This document shows positions 9,037 to 21,327 of a stretch of 64,000 bases of DNA, piece by piece. Numbering within the stretch: the stretch's first letter is position 1; every line of letters begins with the position of its first letter. The stretch spans positions 1,984,001-2,048,000 of the forward strand of contig NC_056758.1 of NCBI RefSeq assembly GCF_018687715.1, in the 5' to 3' direction. The notes below the pieces were generated by a model. The model saw only the letters and a list, made by a program, of their open reading frames with translations, was not told the origin of the DNA and made no database searches. Source of the DNA: Carya illinoinensis. Lineage: Eukaryota; Streptophyta; Magnoliopsida; Fagales; Juglandaceae. The position numbers were made by a program, and so were the translations under genes.

Positions 9037-11786
9037 ATGCATTCTTTTGGGTACAGAGCCAACGCCTTGCTAACCTTCGCGATGACCATTCTGGCCCTCA
9101 TGTGTACCCTGGCCTCCCTATCCGACAATTTCAACAGCCCCACGCCCTCTGCCCATGTCAAGGTCCCTACCTCTCTCTCACTCGCTCAAACTTTATCTTT
9201 CTTAACTTTTGAGTTCTAATTATTAATTTTTTGGTAGATCCACGATTTACGTACTTGATTTAGTTCCTATGGTTTGTAGGTGGTGAACATTAACCGGTTC
9301 CAGAAGCAACCGAAGGGTAACGACGAGGTAATTGTTTTTTTTTTTTTTTCCTTTTATGTTTCCTTTTAATATATATGTATGTGGGTCGCCTATCAATCAA
9401 ACTGAAAATTCGTGTGAAAGATGCCGCAGATGTTGAGTGGTTTTCTGGGATTCGTTCGTCGTTTACTTGTGGTTAATTTGAGAACAAAAAGCTTTCAAAT
9501 TTCCTTGAAATATGATATGGACTTTGACGGGTTTTGAGAATTCCAGGTTGTGATCCCAATTGTAACATCTCTTCATTTTTTGGTTAATTTAAACGTTAGG
9601 CGTTAGATGTTTTTGTAACTATAGATAGGGCTGGTGGCAATGTAATGGAATTCTAGGGTGTATGATTGAAAGGGAAGAACCATAAAATTTAGAGAGGAAG
9701 AAGGCCGTTAAGCTTTTTGAAGGTAGAATAGATGAGGTTCTTTTGCTGCTTATTAGGCTTAATATATCTCAGCTAGTCCAGAAGTAACTACTTTAGGCTT
9801 TTAAGTGGGAAAAAATACAACCTCTAACAAATACCAAATTTAGAATCTTAGTTACTGTTGTTTGTCACTCTCAGCTGCTGGTGTTTGTAGCCTTTGGTGT
9901 TGGTAGCTCTTGATTTTAATAGAAGTCTTTCATAAAAAAAAAAAAAAAAAAAAAAAAATCAACCTCTGACTTGTATCTCAAGGTCCAGGCTTTTCGTTTT
10001 TTCACTGATAGAACCTACTTTAGGTGATTTCGTTTTATCTACCTTATTTTAATTGATTTAATTTCACGAAGAAATGTGTTCCTTAAGCTAAGCTGTCCGA
10101 AATTGGGGTCCTGTCCTCTTTCCAAAAAAAAAAAAAGAAGCTATTCTTGTTTATGCTTTTTTATAGTTTTTCTTTTCCTTTGTAGTTAGTCTGATAATTG
10201 CTCACATATACACAAATTGATTGATTAGGGTTAGTAGGAATAGACAAAGATTAGGCTTTTGTGTTTTTTCCATTTGCTTTAACTACGAGCATGCATCCTG
10301 CAAAATTATTTTTAGGCAGTTTCCTTTTAGATTTTTATTAGATTTTTTTATCACATATATCAAGCATATGCCCCCATCTAGTTCTAATAGTGTTTCCTCC
10401 AAATTGGTAATTCATTTGATAGCTGCTATTGATTCTGTTTGAAGTGATTTGTCTTCCACTCTGTGCAGGTCAGCATGCAATTGAATATATCAGCAGACTT
10501 ACAGTCGTTGTTTACATGGAATACAAAGCAGGTTAACCATTTGACATATGCTTGCATTTCACCTTGGCGATGATTCTTATTCATGTGTTGCTTTAAGTTA
10601 TGGTTGTCTACAAAAGTGGTTTCTTTGACACAAATGTTTGGTAAATGCTATGGACTAATGATGCTATTGTCTGAAGAATGAATATGCGTCTCTGATTAAG
10701 AGGATCGTTTCCACTGTTCTAGGTGTCTCATGGAGTTTACCAATGATTGATCTAATGGTATAGAAATTTGTTTATATTCTTAAATTGCTATGGATGCTCA
10801 TACTCTTTTTTGTTAAGTTTTGAAGGAAAGTGGATGGGGCCCACCAAGAGCCTATCTCTAAAAGTGCACTCCTAATGGATGCTCATTTTTTAGTAGTTAA
10901 AAAGGCTAAGAGGATTGGGAATCGGCATTCTAGGTTTCCCATTAAATATGTTTTGAAGATTGGTTTTATTTTAGGAATAGTTTTTCCGTATTTTTTTTTT
11001 AATTTTTTGTGTTTTTGAAAATTTGAGTAAGATTGTTTTTGTTTTTGCATGTTTGGGAATGAGATGAAGTTTGAAGTGAGAAATCTGATTTTGATGTTGC
11101 CAAACATCACCAAATTGAAATATAATAAAGTGCTTAGTACAAATCGGATGCTCTGTTATAATCTACTCTTTTAAATTTCCAACCAATTATTCTTCTGTAT
11201 TTGCCTGATGAGTTTAGATTTTTGTTTTACTTTATCTCTGCAGGTTTTCGTGTTTGTAGCTGCTGAATATGAAACCCTAAAGAATTCCTTAAATCAGGTT
11301 AGCTTTAGGCATCTGCATTATTATTTTTATTTTGAACTTGTTCATCTTTAACCTTTTCCCCATGTATCTATGCTATTACAGATTGTATGGCAGACACCTT
11401 TGCTAGCCTTTTATATTCCAGGTTTTTCTCTAACAAAAATATTGTGAACATCATTTAAATGGTTTTTGAAATATCATTTTGCAGATCTCGCTTTGGGATG
11501 GCATCATTCCTTCTAAAGAGCATGCAAAGTTTTGGATTCATACCTCAAACAAGTACCGTTTCATTGATCAGGCATGCCACGTCCCCATTCACTTTGATGG
11601 AAGTTACTCTAGCTGTTTGTTCGCTTAAAAAAGGTTAATATTTTCTTTTCCTTTCAACAGGGAAGCAATCTCCGTGGTAAAGAATTTAATATGACATTGC
11701 ATTGGCATGTCATGCCCAAGACTGGCAAGATGTCTGCTGATAAGATAGTCATGTCTGGGTACCGCTTGCCAGACGAATATAGATGA
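9037..11786 (+). CDS. SPCS3: Signal peptidase complex subunit 3 (SPC22/23 homologue), six exons
   Basis: Exons 9037-9162, 9280-9327, 10469-10531, 11244-11297, 11485-11571 and 11661-11786 join to 167 aa, the usual plant length. All exons but the last end on codon boundaries. It begins [15 protein letters not shown], with a single N-terminal membrane anchor (residues about 12-31), then a lumenal domain including [39 protein letters not shown] and the end [11 protein letters not shown]...VMSGYRLP. The protein is an ER-membrane subunit of signal peptidase that helps cleave signal peptides from secretory proteins; it is not catalytic. Intron 5 appears to start with GC (CAG|GCATGC) and end with AG. 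A cryptic GT 12 bases downstream would add residues not seen in the family. Intron 2 carries a poly(A)-ended insertion. Confidence 0.95.
9826..9959 (+). mobile_element. Poly(A)-ended retroinsertion in SPCS3 intron 2
   Basis: 134 bp ending in a run of about 23 A. The flanks carry the direct repeat CAACCTCT (9818-9825 and 9960-9967), as expected for target-primed LINE or SINE insertion. The body has no recognised RNA polymerase III boxes, so the family is undetermined. Confidence 0.5.
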
Positions 11787-13930
11787 GTGTGTCTTGTTTG
11801 TTGTCACTATAATTTCCAACTTCTTTTGAAGAGCAGCATGGGAAAATGAGGAATGGTTTTCATATTAGAATTGGGATCTGAAGAAAACTTTGGGCTCTTA
11901 TTACTTGGTCGAAAATGTGGAATTTTTGTACTTTTTTGGAGGATTAAGATTAATACTACATGATCCAACAGCTTAGTTTTTTTTTAATCTACAAAAGGTC
12001 GGCTGAATTTGTAGGCAGAAGCAGGCAAGATATCCACAGCCAATGCTCAGAATCGTAGACCCACAAAATATTTTTCGTAGTTGTTGGTTTTTGCTCTTGC
12101 TTGGGAGGATATTTTTCCCATGCTCTCATCAGACTTGCCCACAAACATTGGTTGCTGGAGAGCCTTGTTATCAGGTAAGATTTGGAAAGCTTTATGGAAT
12201 TTGGAGCATTTAGAGAGAGTACTAAATTTAGCAAAGAAGTTATAAACCCGTGGACAATTTATAGACCTTTCTAGGTGAAAACCCACGAATTGAGATTCCA
12301 ACAAGAGCTCTAAGGTTAGATTTGCAAGATTGATAGACACAATGCGGAGCAGGGAATTTTAGGAGAGCTGATCCTAAAACTGCCATAGCTAGTATCAAGA
12401 TATGGAACTAATTGACAGAATTGTAGAACGCATTGCTGTGTGATATAATCTTTCATATACAATCCAAACTTGAAGTGTGTGAGACTGTCCCAATAAGATG
12501 AGTTTCTGTCTCAGGGAAAATTGACACATGAAAATTCAGGAGTATGATCTTCTGATAGCTTTATTGCCCACCAAGGGGCTTTTTGTGTGCAGAAGATGGG
12601 TTTTGCTTACATACCTCTGAAGTAGAGCATCACAATACTGAAAACTCAATGGAATAGATCAGTTCCAGGATTAGGAGATAGAGTAATAGATTCGAAAATC
12701 TTTCAACAATGTTATCCCAATGGTTGATGGTTGCCTTTCCATTATAAAATGTTGCAGTAAAAGCTAATGTAGGGAGCAATGCTAAATTGCTAATGCCATT
12801 GGAAGATGCAGCATAAATACTGGCGTGCAATCTGGATCTTGACTTGTTGAGTTTCGAAAGCCGTGACTTATTTGGGGAGGCTAACAGTGTAGATCTCCCC
12901 TCCCCCATATACTCTAATCTCTCTGCTTCTTAACCAAGCTACAACAGTCAACACCCGTCCACTTCCACCACCTCCTTTTATTTATTTATTTGATCGATTG
13001 CAATGCCAATTCTTATGTTCCAGAAATCATTTTATTCTTAACCACCCAAATATTCTTTTACCTATAATGGTCTTCGGCCAGGTTTGAAAAAATTCTGAAT
13101 GATCAGTACTTCGAAGTTATTATCTATGTAATACTAGTTGGTGGTGCCATGTGCTTTTGTGCCAATGATTACAGCCTTTCAATATGTGGAAGATTTTACT
13201 TTTTCATCCATAAATTACTACTACATATATTTTACTTCACACCAAGAATATTAAAAGTTTCATCCGCATTTTGTTTATCTCGACTAGGGTAGTTTGAATA
13301 TTAGAGTATTACGAGAATACTTTATTACTATTTATTATTTTATCATTACTTTTCATCATTTTTTATTATTATTTACTATTATTTAATATTTTATCATTAC
13401 CTTTTATTATTATTTTTTTACTATTATTCACAGAATATATAAGATCATCTTACTATCTAAACATAACCTGACTTTTGAGATAACGAAATATTAGCCACGT
13501 GACATAATATTAACTTTAAATCTTAATCAATTATTAAAAAGTTGAAAAATATAGAAGTCTTTCGGTTGTAAATTGAGAATTTGGAAAGTATTAAGTATAA
13601 AGATTAGATAATCTGATGATATTTTATGGGTGAAAATAATAAAATACTCTGAAAATTTAGCAAAATAAAAGTAGTAATATAAAAAAACATTAGGTAAGTC
13701 TTTTAGATTTGTACAATATATAAATTTTACGTATTCTATTGGAACAAGTTTGAAAAAATAGACCAATATGAAAAAATAATTTATTTATTTTTAATGATTA
13801 TCTTTAACTTTTTTAAAGATATTACACCAAAATTACGTATTTTAATATTATGAGTTATGCTATATAGAAGCCGGTGTGTTAGCACATGACTTATAATAAG
13901 ACACTTAAAAATAAAACACTAATCAATTTG
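11787..13930. other. Intergenic region between SPCS3 and the MITE
   Basis: The first 150 bp are the probable SPCS3 3' UTR. Open stretches on the minus strand at 11989-12340 and 12630-12908 match no family I know and have no start or splice context. From 13260 on the sequence is very A/T-rich with TTATTATT-type runs. I see no supportable gene. Confidence 0.4.
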
Positions 13931-13933
13931 AAC

Positions 13934-14073
13934 AATGCTACATACAGTCACTTTTGCGTACTTCCTGCGCACTCCACTGATATGATTGGCTGGATTAATT
14001 TTTTTTTTAATATCTAACCAATCATATCACTGGAGTGCATAAAAGAATGCACGAAAGTGACTGCACATAGAAT
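13934..14073. mobile_element. MITE with long terminal inverted repeats
   Basis: About 140 bp. The left arm (AATGCTACATACAGTCACTT...CACTCCACTGATATGATTGG) pairs with the right arm read in reverse (ATTCTATGTGCAGTCACTTT...CACTCCAGTGATATGATTGG) over some 55 bp with few mismatches. The short loop is T-rich. It has no coding capacity and would be moved by a DNA transposase in trans. The terminus resembles that of the element at 33872-34033. Confidence 0.7.
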
Positions 14074-14518
14074 TTTTGAATCAAAATTTTGATGTGAAAT
14101 ACTTCCATATCAGTGATGTATTGGTGTTTTAAAAATAATACCTTGAAATCAATTCTCTTTGTATCAAATTAGTTATAGATGGCAAATTAATACAGTTTGT
14201 ATTTTGAACAACAGGCTATTTTAGTTTTGAACTCGCAGCCTAGGGTTTGAGGAAAATGACATGTTTAGATTTGGGAGTAAATAAAACATGACACAAACGT
14301 GTAACTTCGTTTTTAGATGCGATCATTCGATATTTGCTTTTCTCCCACGGAGAAGATTCGGTTTTTTTCCTCCTGTAAATATTCCTGTTTTGTCATTTCC
14401 CACTTCGCTGGTTAATGGATTAGAATCAACCAATTTCATAACACAGCCGATTAACAGACGCGCAAAGAGGGAGGTACAATGCCACTTGAAAAGGAGCGGC
14501 CTTGATGTGAATCAATCC

Positions 14519-14638
14519 ATGGCATGGCCTTCTCTCTGCCCCATTCCCTCAAAACCATTTTACTTTCTGTCTCCCTCCTCTCCTCCTTCCTCTTCTTCCT
14601 CCTCAAATCCCCGTCCCACCCATACCCTTTTTCCATAG
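14519..14638 (+). promoter_or_regulatory. Overlapping out-of-frame upstream ATG of the CCX gene
   Basis: An ATG in good context (CCATGG) starts five bases before the CCX ATG, in another frame, and opens a 39-codon reading frame ending within CCX codon 39. Ribosomes starting there would miss the exchanger, so it could lower translation. Its use depends on the true transcription start, which I cannot see. Confidence 0.35.
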
Positions 14639-17600
14639 TCCCCCATAGATCGCTCCTCACCAGAAGATCCCAACCTTGCTCCAAATCCACCTCTGATACC
14701 CTCCTCGACTACTCCTGCCTATTCAGCCAAAGCCCATTTCTTTCTATCTCTTCCCTCTTCCTCCTCATCCTCCTTTTCTTCTACATCCTCATCAAGACCG
14801 CACAGGACCACTTCTCCATAGTCACTACCAAACTAGCCCACCAACTAAATCTATCACCAACAATCGGTGCTGTTACTCTATTAGCCTTGGGCAATGGAGC
14901 TCCTGATGTGTTTTCATCGGTTGCCGCTGTACGCGGAGGCCACTACCGAACTGGGTTCGGTGCTATACTCTCAGCGGGCACTTTTGTTTCTGCATTAGTT
15001 GTTGGTTTTGTGGCAATCTACGCCGCACCCTTCTCGGTGGATCCCGTACCGTTTGTGAGGGACGTGTTGTTTTATTTAATTGCGGCGTTGTTCTTGTTCT
15101 ATGTGTACCTCAGTGCGGAGATTTTTCTGTGGCAGGCTGTTGGGTTCGTTGGGTTTTATGTATTTTTTGTTGGGATTGTGTTTTGGATGGACTGGGGACT
15201 TAGCGGAGCGAGAAGGAAAGGTGGGAGTGAGTTGGGTATGGTTGGGGAAGGTGAGGTGGAGAAGGCATTGGCTGTGGTGGACTACGAGATTGGAGAGGTT
15301 TCAGGAAATTTGAAGGAAGTAAAGTCAGGCTTCGGGTTTTGTCAATCGCTTGGACTGGTATGTTTGAGATGAGAATCGGCTCCTTGTTAGAATGTTTATA
15401 ACGTTGATAAATATTTGGGGTTTCTGTTTGTTTACTGGTTTATTTGAATGTATGTTGGCCTTAATTTATTAATCGCGTTCATGTGTCATTAATGTGTTTT
15501 TGGGAATTGAATCTAGGTATGCGTAGTTTTATATAAGAACCCAGTACGTGCTATGTTCAATTATTACATAAAAATGACAGCAACTTGTAAAAGTTCATGG
15601 ACAGATCAGAAATAACCTTACTAACTGCCTCGGCATTTACTGAAGCTTTTACTTCGGTTCAATATATAATGACTGAAGCTAACTTTGGTTTGTTAATCCA
15701 ATCAGTTTATTGATGGTAGGTAAGTATGATGGTCCTAATGATGATCCTGCACATATTTCGTGTGTATCTTACCAGTGGCTTTGAAATACCTCGTCAATTG
15801 AATTGGGCTACAGGTGTGGTTCTGGCTGTATTGACCACATCTTTTTCATTTCTAGTGTTCTAGTTGGTTTTGTTTCCATAATCTGATATTTGGATCTGAA
15901 ATGTAATTGCTTTCTACTGAATACTAGATACTAGAGCATTTCCCTAGCCTGATTGCAATATGACTTCTTTTATTGCTGGGTATATAATCATGTATTGCCA
16001 ACTTTCTATAGAATGGAGTCATGGTCAAGCAACTTGTCTGCTTGAAAGCAAATGCTTGGAAACAATCTGACGCCTTTTCGTTTTCTTTTATACATGTTCA
16101 ACATGTGCACCTTTCATCCTGCAATAGATGATATGCTTTCTTTGTTCTCTATTCCGAAACAGAGGGAAGTACTTAACCATTTAAATTCCTCTCTTACCCT
16201 TAAATCCACTGATGTTCAATGAAACTTACCTTTCCTACATTTAAAAGCACCTTTCCTGGTCTGTAGAAGGGTATTTATGGGAGCGTTTAGTATATTAAAG
16301 TGTATGCCATTTATAAATGTTCATTTAATAGAAGAGGGACGGAAAATACTTGTATGCATATGCCTGTGTTTTTGGTAGATGCAATATATGTTGGTTTTGA
16401 GAGTTATCAATTTAATATTTGGGTTTGATAATTGATCTCTCTATGTGAATGCATTGTAATTGTTCATTATCTTAAAACCTTTTTAAAAAAATACTTTAAG
16501 CCATTATGAATTCTTCCATGTGTCATTACACAAAACTTAGCCAAGAAATTGTTAATGCTTTTGAATTAGCGTGAAGTTTGGACCTATTAAATGGAGGATG
16601 CTAAGTAGTTGAGGAATTAGAATGTTCAATTTATGATATAGTTGATGGTAATGGAGGGAAAGAAAGAATCTTCTACTTTGACCAAGGAGAACTTGAACTA
16701 GAGCATTTGCTATTCTCTTGAGCCAAGGCATGAAAGGAAGTGTAGAGTTTATGGATCTACACTAGTTAGGTACTTCTCATTTATGATTTTCTTCTTTCGG
16801 TTGTAAACTCTAGTTAGTACTTCTCATGTATACTCCCTGTGTACTTGGGCTTTGCCTACTTTTATGAATAAAACTACTTGATTACCTATAAAAAAAAAAA
16901 AAAATTTATGGATCTTCTATATATGAGGGCCATGGAAATGAAACAATGTTGGTCGATTTACTGTTTGAAGTCAAATACAGTTGTGGTGCCTGCTGTAAAA
17001 TATAAATTGTAAAGCTTAATTTTATAGGAGTAAAGTGCCCAAATCTTGCAGCAAGATTTCCCCCTTCATTTCGGAGGATTCAGGTCTCTGCTGAGAGTAC
17101 AGATGTAAGAAGCTTTAAGGTGTCCCCAGAGTTTTTCTTGCTCCAAGATATACCTAACTTGAGTATGTGGATGGAAGAGATGTTTAGAATTATCAGGGTT
17201 ATCACTTGGCAAATTGGAAGTGGGTACCTGCCTTGCACACTTATCATGTGAAACAATATTAATCTGCATTGATGCTGATTTAGTACAAATGATGCTTGAT
17301 TCTTGGATTTATCATGTGTCTACTGTGTCCTATGATTAAAATTCTGTTGAATGTTGATAATCAACACCATAAAATGTCTGCTATAATCGACAAGGTGAAA
17401 TGCCCACTTGGAAGGGCTGGTCGAACAAAGAATTCCATGTTGACATATAGATAAACCAAGGGATCATTACGAAGTGCTTAATCTACTTGGTGCCATCGAA
17501 ATATTTCTGGGGTCTTCTGATTGGCAAAGTCATTTATTGCATGCTTTTGAAATGCGTTCTTCCAATTTGTGTAGGCTAGATTAATAAATTGAAGGTAACA

Positions 17601-18576
17601 AAAGGGAGTACTTTTTATGCATCCTTCCCTTATCTAACAATCCTCCCCACTATTTGGAACTAGAACTGTTGTAAACACCATTTAATTTCTCTTCTAATCT
17701 CCGTGAATTTTTATGTTCAGGTTCAGATTGTTCTATATCTACATGAATCGATTGTAAGTAGTTTTCTTCTACTGATTGTCCTTAACTTTTTGCTTTGAAA
17801 TGCATATGCAGATCTCAAAAGTATGGGAGCTTCCTGTCTCGGTTCTTTTGAAGCTCACAATTCCACAAACTGCACCTTCAGAATGGAGCAGATTTTACAC
17901 ATCAGCTAATGTCACTCTTTGCCCCTTAGCCCTTTTATATTCTTGCAACTCATTCATGCCATTTGATCATCCCATTGTTTTCCTCCTGCCACACACCCAT
18001 TTTCCTCTCTGGTCTATAGTTTTATTGGCAAGCTTTCCTCTCACAGTTCGTCACTTTATACTAGAGAAAGAGCCCCCCAAAACTGAGAAAATGCCTTTAT
18101 TAATCATAGCGTTTGTTATGAGTGTGTTCTGGATTTCTACTATTGCTGGGGAACTGCTGAATTGCCTGGCAGCACTTGGGGCAATTCTTGAATTGCCACC
18201 ATCACTCCTTGGGCTCACGGTACTTGCATGGGGAAATTCAGTGGGTGACTTGGTTGCTGATGTGGCAGTTGCCAAAGCAGGTCAGCCAGCAATGGCCATG
18301 GCCGGTTGCTTTGCTGGGCCGATGTTTAACATGCTTGTTGGGCTTGGAACAGCTTTGGTGATACAAACAGCCAATATCTATCCAAACGCTTATGAGCTCC
18401 ATTTTCATGTGGGCATCACTATGGCATTTGTCTTCCTGCTACTGAGCTTGATGGGGTCTCTGCTGGTTATTACATGGAATAGATTCCGGGTGCCTAGGTT
18501 CTGGGGATTCTGTCTTGTTGGCCTGTATATTCTTTTTACGGCCATAAGCTTAGTAATTGCCAAGTTTTCACGGTGA
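14524..18576 (+). CDS. CCX5: Cation/calcium exchanger (CCX family), two exons
   Basis: Exon 1 is 14524-15357 and exon 2 is 17812-18576. The intron has a CTG|GTATGT donor and TGCAG|ATC acceptor in phase 0, giving 532 aa, near the usual CCX length. The first Na_Ca_ex repeat carries the ion-binding motif [10 protein letters not shown] (residues 123-132). The second carries [14 protein letters not shown] (419-432) in a highly conserved membrane block ([34 protein letters not shown]). About a dozen hydrophobic segments surround a cytosolic loop (about 225-285). The family exchanges cations such as K+, Na+, Ca2+ or Mn2+ across endomembranes or the plasma membrane. The C-terminal half is closest in my memory to CCX5; CCX4 is the main alternative. 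The intron holds a LINE-like tail. Confidence 0.9.
15358..17811 (+). other. Large intron of the CCX gene
   Basis: 2,454 bp, A/T-rich, GTATGT...TGCAG. No other exon is needed to join the two CCX halves. It contains the poly(A)-ended insertion at 16759-16904. Confidence 0.75.
16759..16904 (+). mobile_element. 5'-truncated LINE-like tail in the CCX intron
   Basis: 146 bp ending in ACCTATAAAAAA and a 15-A run, preceded by CTTGGGCTTTGCC and an AATAAA signal, as in plant L1 3' ends. An 11-bp target duplication TTTATGGATCT flanks it exactly (16748-16758 and 16905-16915). Confidence 0.7.
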
Positions 18577-19680
18577 TTTTGACGCTTGTTGGACATACTG
18601 ATCTATAGACTACATTGATAACTGCAAAACAATGTGAGAGAAATGCGGCTGCTCTATACCCCCTGGATATCTCTGCTTGGTGATATTAAGCCAGTTTCTT
18701 GGATTAGAAGAAGAAGAAGAATGAAGGGATTGAGTAGCTACAACTGAAAGATAGGTAGCTCATACCCTGGATGTATCTTGGTTCCTGTTTGTTTCTACAA
18801 TGCTTTGAGGAGATTATTTTATTGACTAGCTAAAATTCTTATTAATTTATATGAATAATCTATACTTGTAATAGAAAATGTTTATGTACCATAATATCTT
18901 GTCACAACATATTCAAATTGCAGTTCCTTAGCATATTATATATATGATTATCAGATAGTTTATTCATTTGTTTATCTTAATCATTTAATCCTTTTATTCT
19001 AAGGCAGCCATTCCGGTCATGTCATTCAAATTCCTCATGTTATGAGCTTAACTGATAAATGGTCCTCACTGTGATAGATTGTGGCCAAAGGTTTGCTCTT
19101 AGATTGTGGCATAAAGAATAACAGTAAAGATGTTTTTTAATGTTAAAAAATGAGCTACAAGGGAGGGGGTGGAGAAACAACCAGATGGACCATTGATAAT
19201 TCATATCATTCGCAAACCAAACAACCGATTTTCCTCACTCTATGTTGACCTGAAACTTCACCTTTTTATTAACGACTGGCTATCATATAGCGACAGGTTT
19301 TAAGACACTGGCAAAGAACAGCAGAAAGGGGTACAAAAAATGGGCTCGAAAAACAGACTCGAATCAGATTCACCCACTATACTCGGATCAGATTTGGTTA
19401 TATACATAATATATCAACAATAATATAGATAAAAGATTCAAAAAAAATGTATCCACAATAATAATATTTTTAAATATTTGAGTTTTTATGAATATATATA
19501 TTTTTATATACATATTCATTCAATGAAGTTATAAACCTACCAAACTGCAATGGGAGTTTAACAGAATCAACTTCGAACAGAACTCAATGGAATAGTCTTA
19601 ACTTGTCTAACCAATGGTAGGATGAAGTTATAATGAAGGGTAAAACTGTCCGAACAAAGGGCAGCCACGGAACAAAAGTT
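18577..19680. other. CCX 3' flank and spacer
   Basis: The 3' UTR of CCX probably occupies the first few hundred bases. The rest, including the A/T-rich stretch around 19400-19510, shows no gene or repeat I can name. Confidence 0.4.
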
Positions 19681-19689
19681 ATTGGGTTC

Positions 19690-19958
19690 GTTCTGACAAC
19701 GTTAACTCGGAATCAGAAACACACTCTCGGGTTTTTTCTTTTCTTCCTTGCGCTTCCTTCTTTTCTTTAGGTTCGTCTTGTTTGTCCTCCAACGCTGAAT
19801 TTGATATCAATAAAATTGGGGTCTTTTGCTCTCGGTGAAGATTTCCCAAAAATTGCTTCGACCCAGAATGCATAGAACGGATATCTGACAAGCTTTTCTG
19901 TTTTTTTTTTGCTGTCTTCTCAGGCGCCCTCAGTCTTGCGGAGCAGAGCCAGAAAAGG
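19690..19958 (+). other. Probable 5' UTR exon of the NF-YC gene
   Basis: A pyrimidine-rich stretch (TTTTTTCTTTTCTTCC, CTTCCTTCTTTTC) is followed by a G/C-richer segment ending AAAAGG|GTACTG, a plausible splice donor at 19959. The next matching acceptor before the NF-YC start codon is AATAAATGCAG|AG at 27281. Plant NF-YC genes often have an intron in the 5' UTR. The exon limits are guesses; cDNA would settle them. Confidence 0.4.
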
Positions 19959-20190
19959 GTACTGTGTTTCTTTCTTTATGTAATGTATACATGCAAGATG
20001 TACGTATGTATGTACACGTATGTGCATATTCTGTGTGACGCATTTGTTTTCTTTTTTGCATCTATTGGGATATTTCTATTTTTATTAGCTTTTATTTTCT
20101 TTTCTGGGGGGTTGGGTCACTGGTAAATCTTGTTGTAGTTATGAAGTTATGAGCAATATTTGCTTTGTGTTGTATGATTTAAGGAAAAAT

Positions 20191-20346
20191 ATAGTTGCAA
20201 GCATAATTGTGTACTAATCTGTGCACCAATGTGATGTGATTGGTCAAAAAGTAGATTTTATTGAAAATAGTGTTAGTTTAAATTTTAAGTATGAATAAAT
20301 CAGTATTGGTATATAAATTAGTGTGTGACTGTGCTTGTATGTAGCA
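20191..20346. mobile_element. Degenerate MITE-like fold-back
   Basis: GTTGCAAGCATAATTGTG...ACTAATCTGTGCACCAATG at the left pairs imperfectly with the reverse of TATTGGTATATAAATTAGTGTGTGACTGTGCTTGTATGTAGC at the right, in two arms of about 45 bp. It is older than the two better MITEs. It lies in the presumed NF-YC leader intron. Confidence 0.4.
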
Positions 20347-20802
20347 AAACTCATGATTTAATAGCCATATCATTGGTAGCGTTCAATTTTGTCTGTTTCT
20401 CCTGTGTTGCGTTTTTGACTCTGTTTTTCCTTTTATTTATTTATTTATTTTTTAAAACTTAGCTAGGTGAGTAGGTGATCATGAGGTAATTGTGCCTAGA
20501 GCATACCCTTTTGATAGAGCGTAATTCCCTCAGAAACTGTAAAATAATGAAACTAATAGAATTTTTAGTGGTTATAAGTGGTTTGGTCTTTTTATTTATT
20601 GGTTTCCATGAATGAATGTTAGGTTGGAATGGAAAAATTTTGGTCTTTCATCTGGAGATTGCAGCAATTTTAATAGATGGTGATGAAAAATCATCATAAG
20701 TAGAGAGAGTCGTTTATTTTATCTGGAGATTGCACAAATTCTTGGATGGCAGTGGTATATTTCCATGTACCATAAGTTTCTTGGGCGTTCATATATACAT
20801 GG

Positions 20803-21181
20803 TGTTGCGCCTAAAGCTGCCCAGAAATCACATCCACAATAGATAGAGACAATATTTAAGTGGTTCGGCAATTTGCCTACGTCCACTGAGCGGAAACACT
20901 ATATTCAAAACAACTCTATCTCAAATGGCACACTACACACACTTCTCTTGCTTCTCTCTCTCAATGGGATGAATTTCCCTTCATATGACCTCTCCTATTT
21001 ATAGGAGAAGCTCAACCCTTCTCCCTCCACATATGTGCTGGAATGCACAAGCTAGACACTCAATTAAAGCACTTAGTGAGGAATATCATCATGTGAATTG
21101 GACACCACCAACACATGGGCACACATAGTGGATGGCACACATGGGGTGGGTGGATGGCACACATGGGGTGGTCCCTCAACA
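20803..21181 (-). repeat. 3' LTR of the Tnt1-like element
   Basis: 379 bp. A TATA box reads TATAAATA on the element strand (21003-20996). Near its element-5' side is a tandem direct repeat of GGGTGGATGGCACACATG-type units (about 21119-21172, plus view). Confidence 0.93.
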
Positions 21182-21327
21182 ATCACCCCCTCCACCCAAG
21201 TGTGCCACATTAGGATACTGCATTTTGTATCCTTCCAATGATTTCATCCCTTTATCGAAATGTTCGCTTGCCATGAGAGATCTCCGCTACCAAATGCGCC
21301 CTAAGGCGCCAATGCACCCGTGGGTGC

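Noticed and set aside
11989..12908. Minus-strand ORFs of 81-97 codons between SPCS3 and CCX
   Set aside because: No family resemblance, splice or start context that I can support; left as unannotated spacer.
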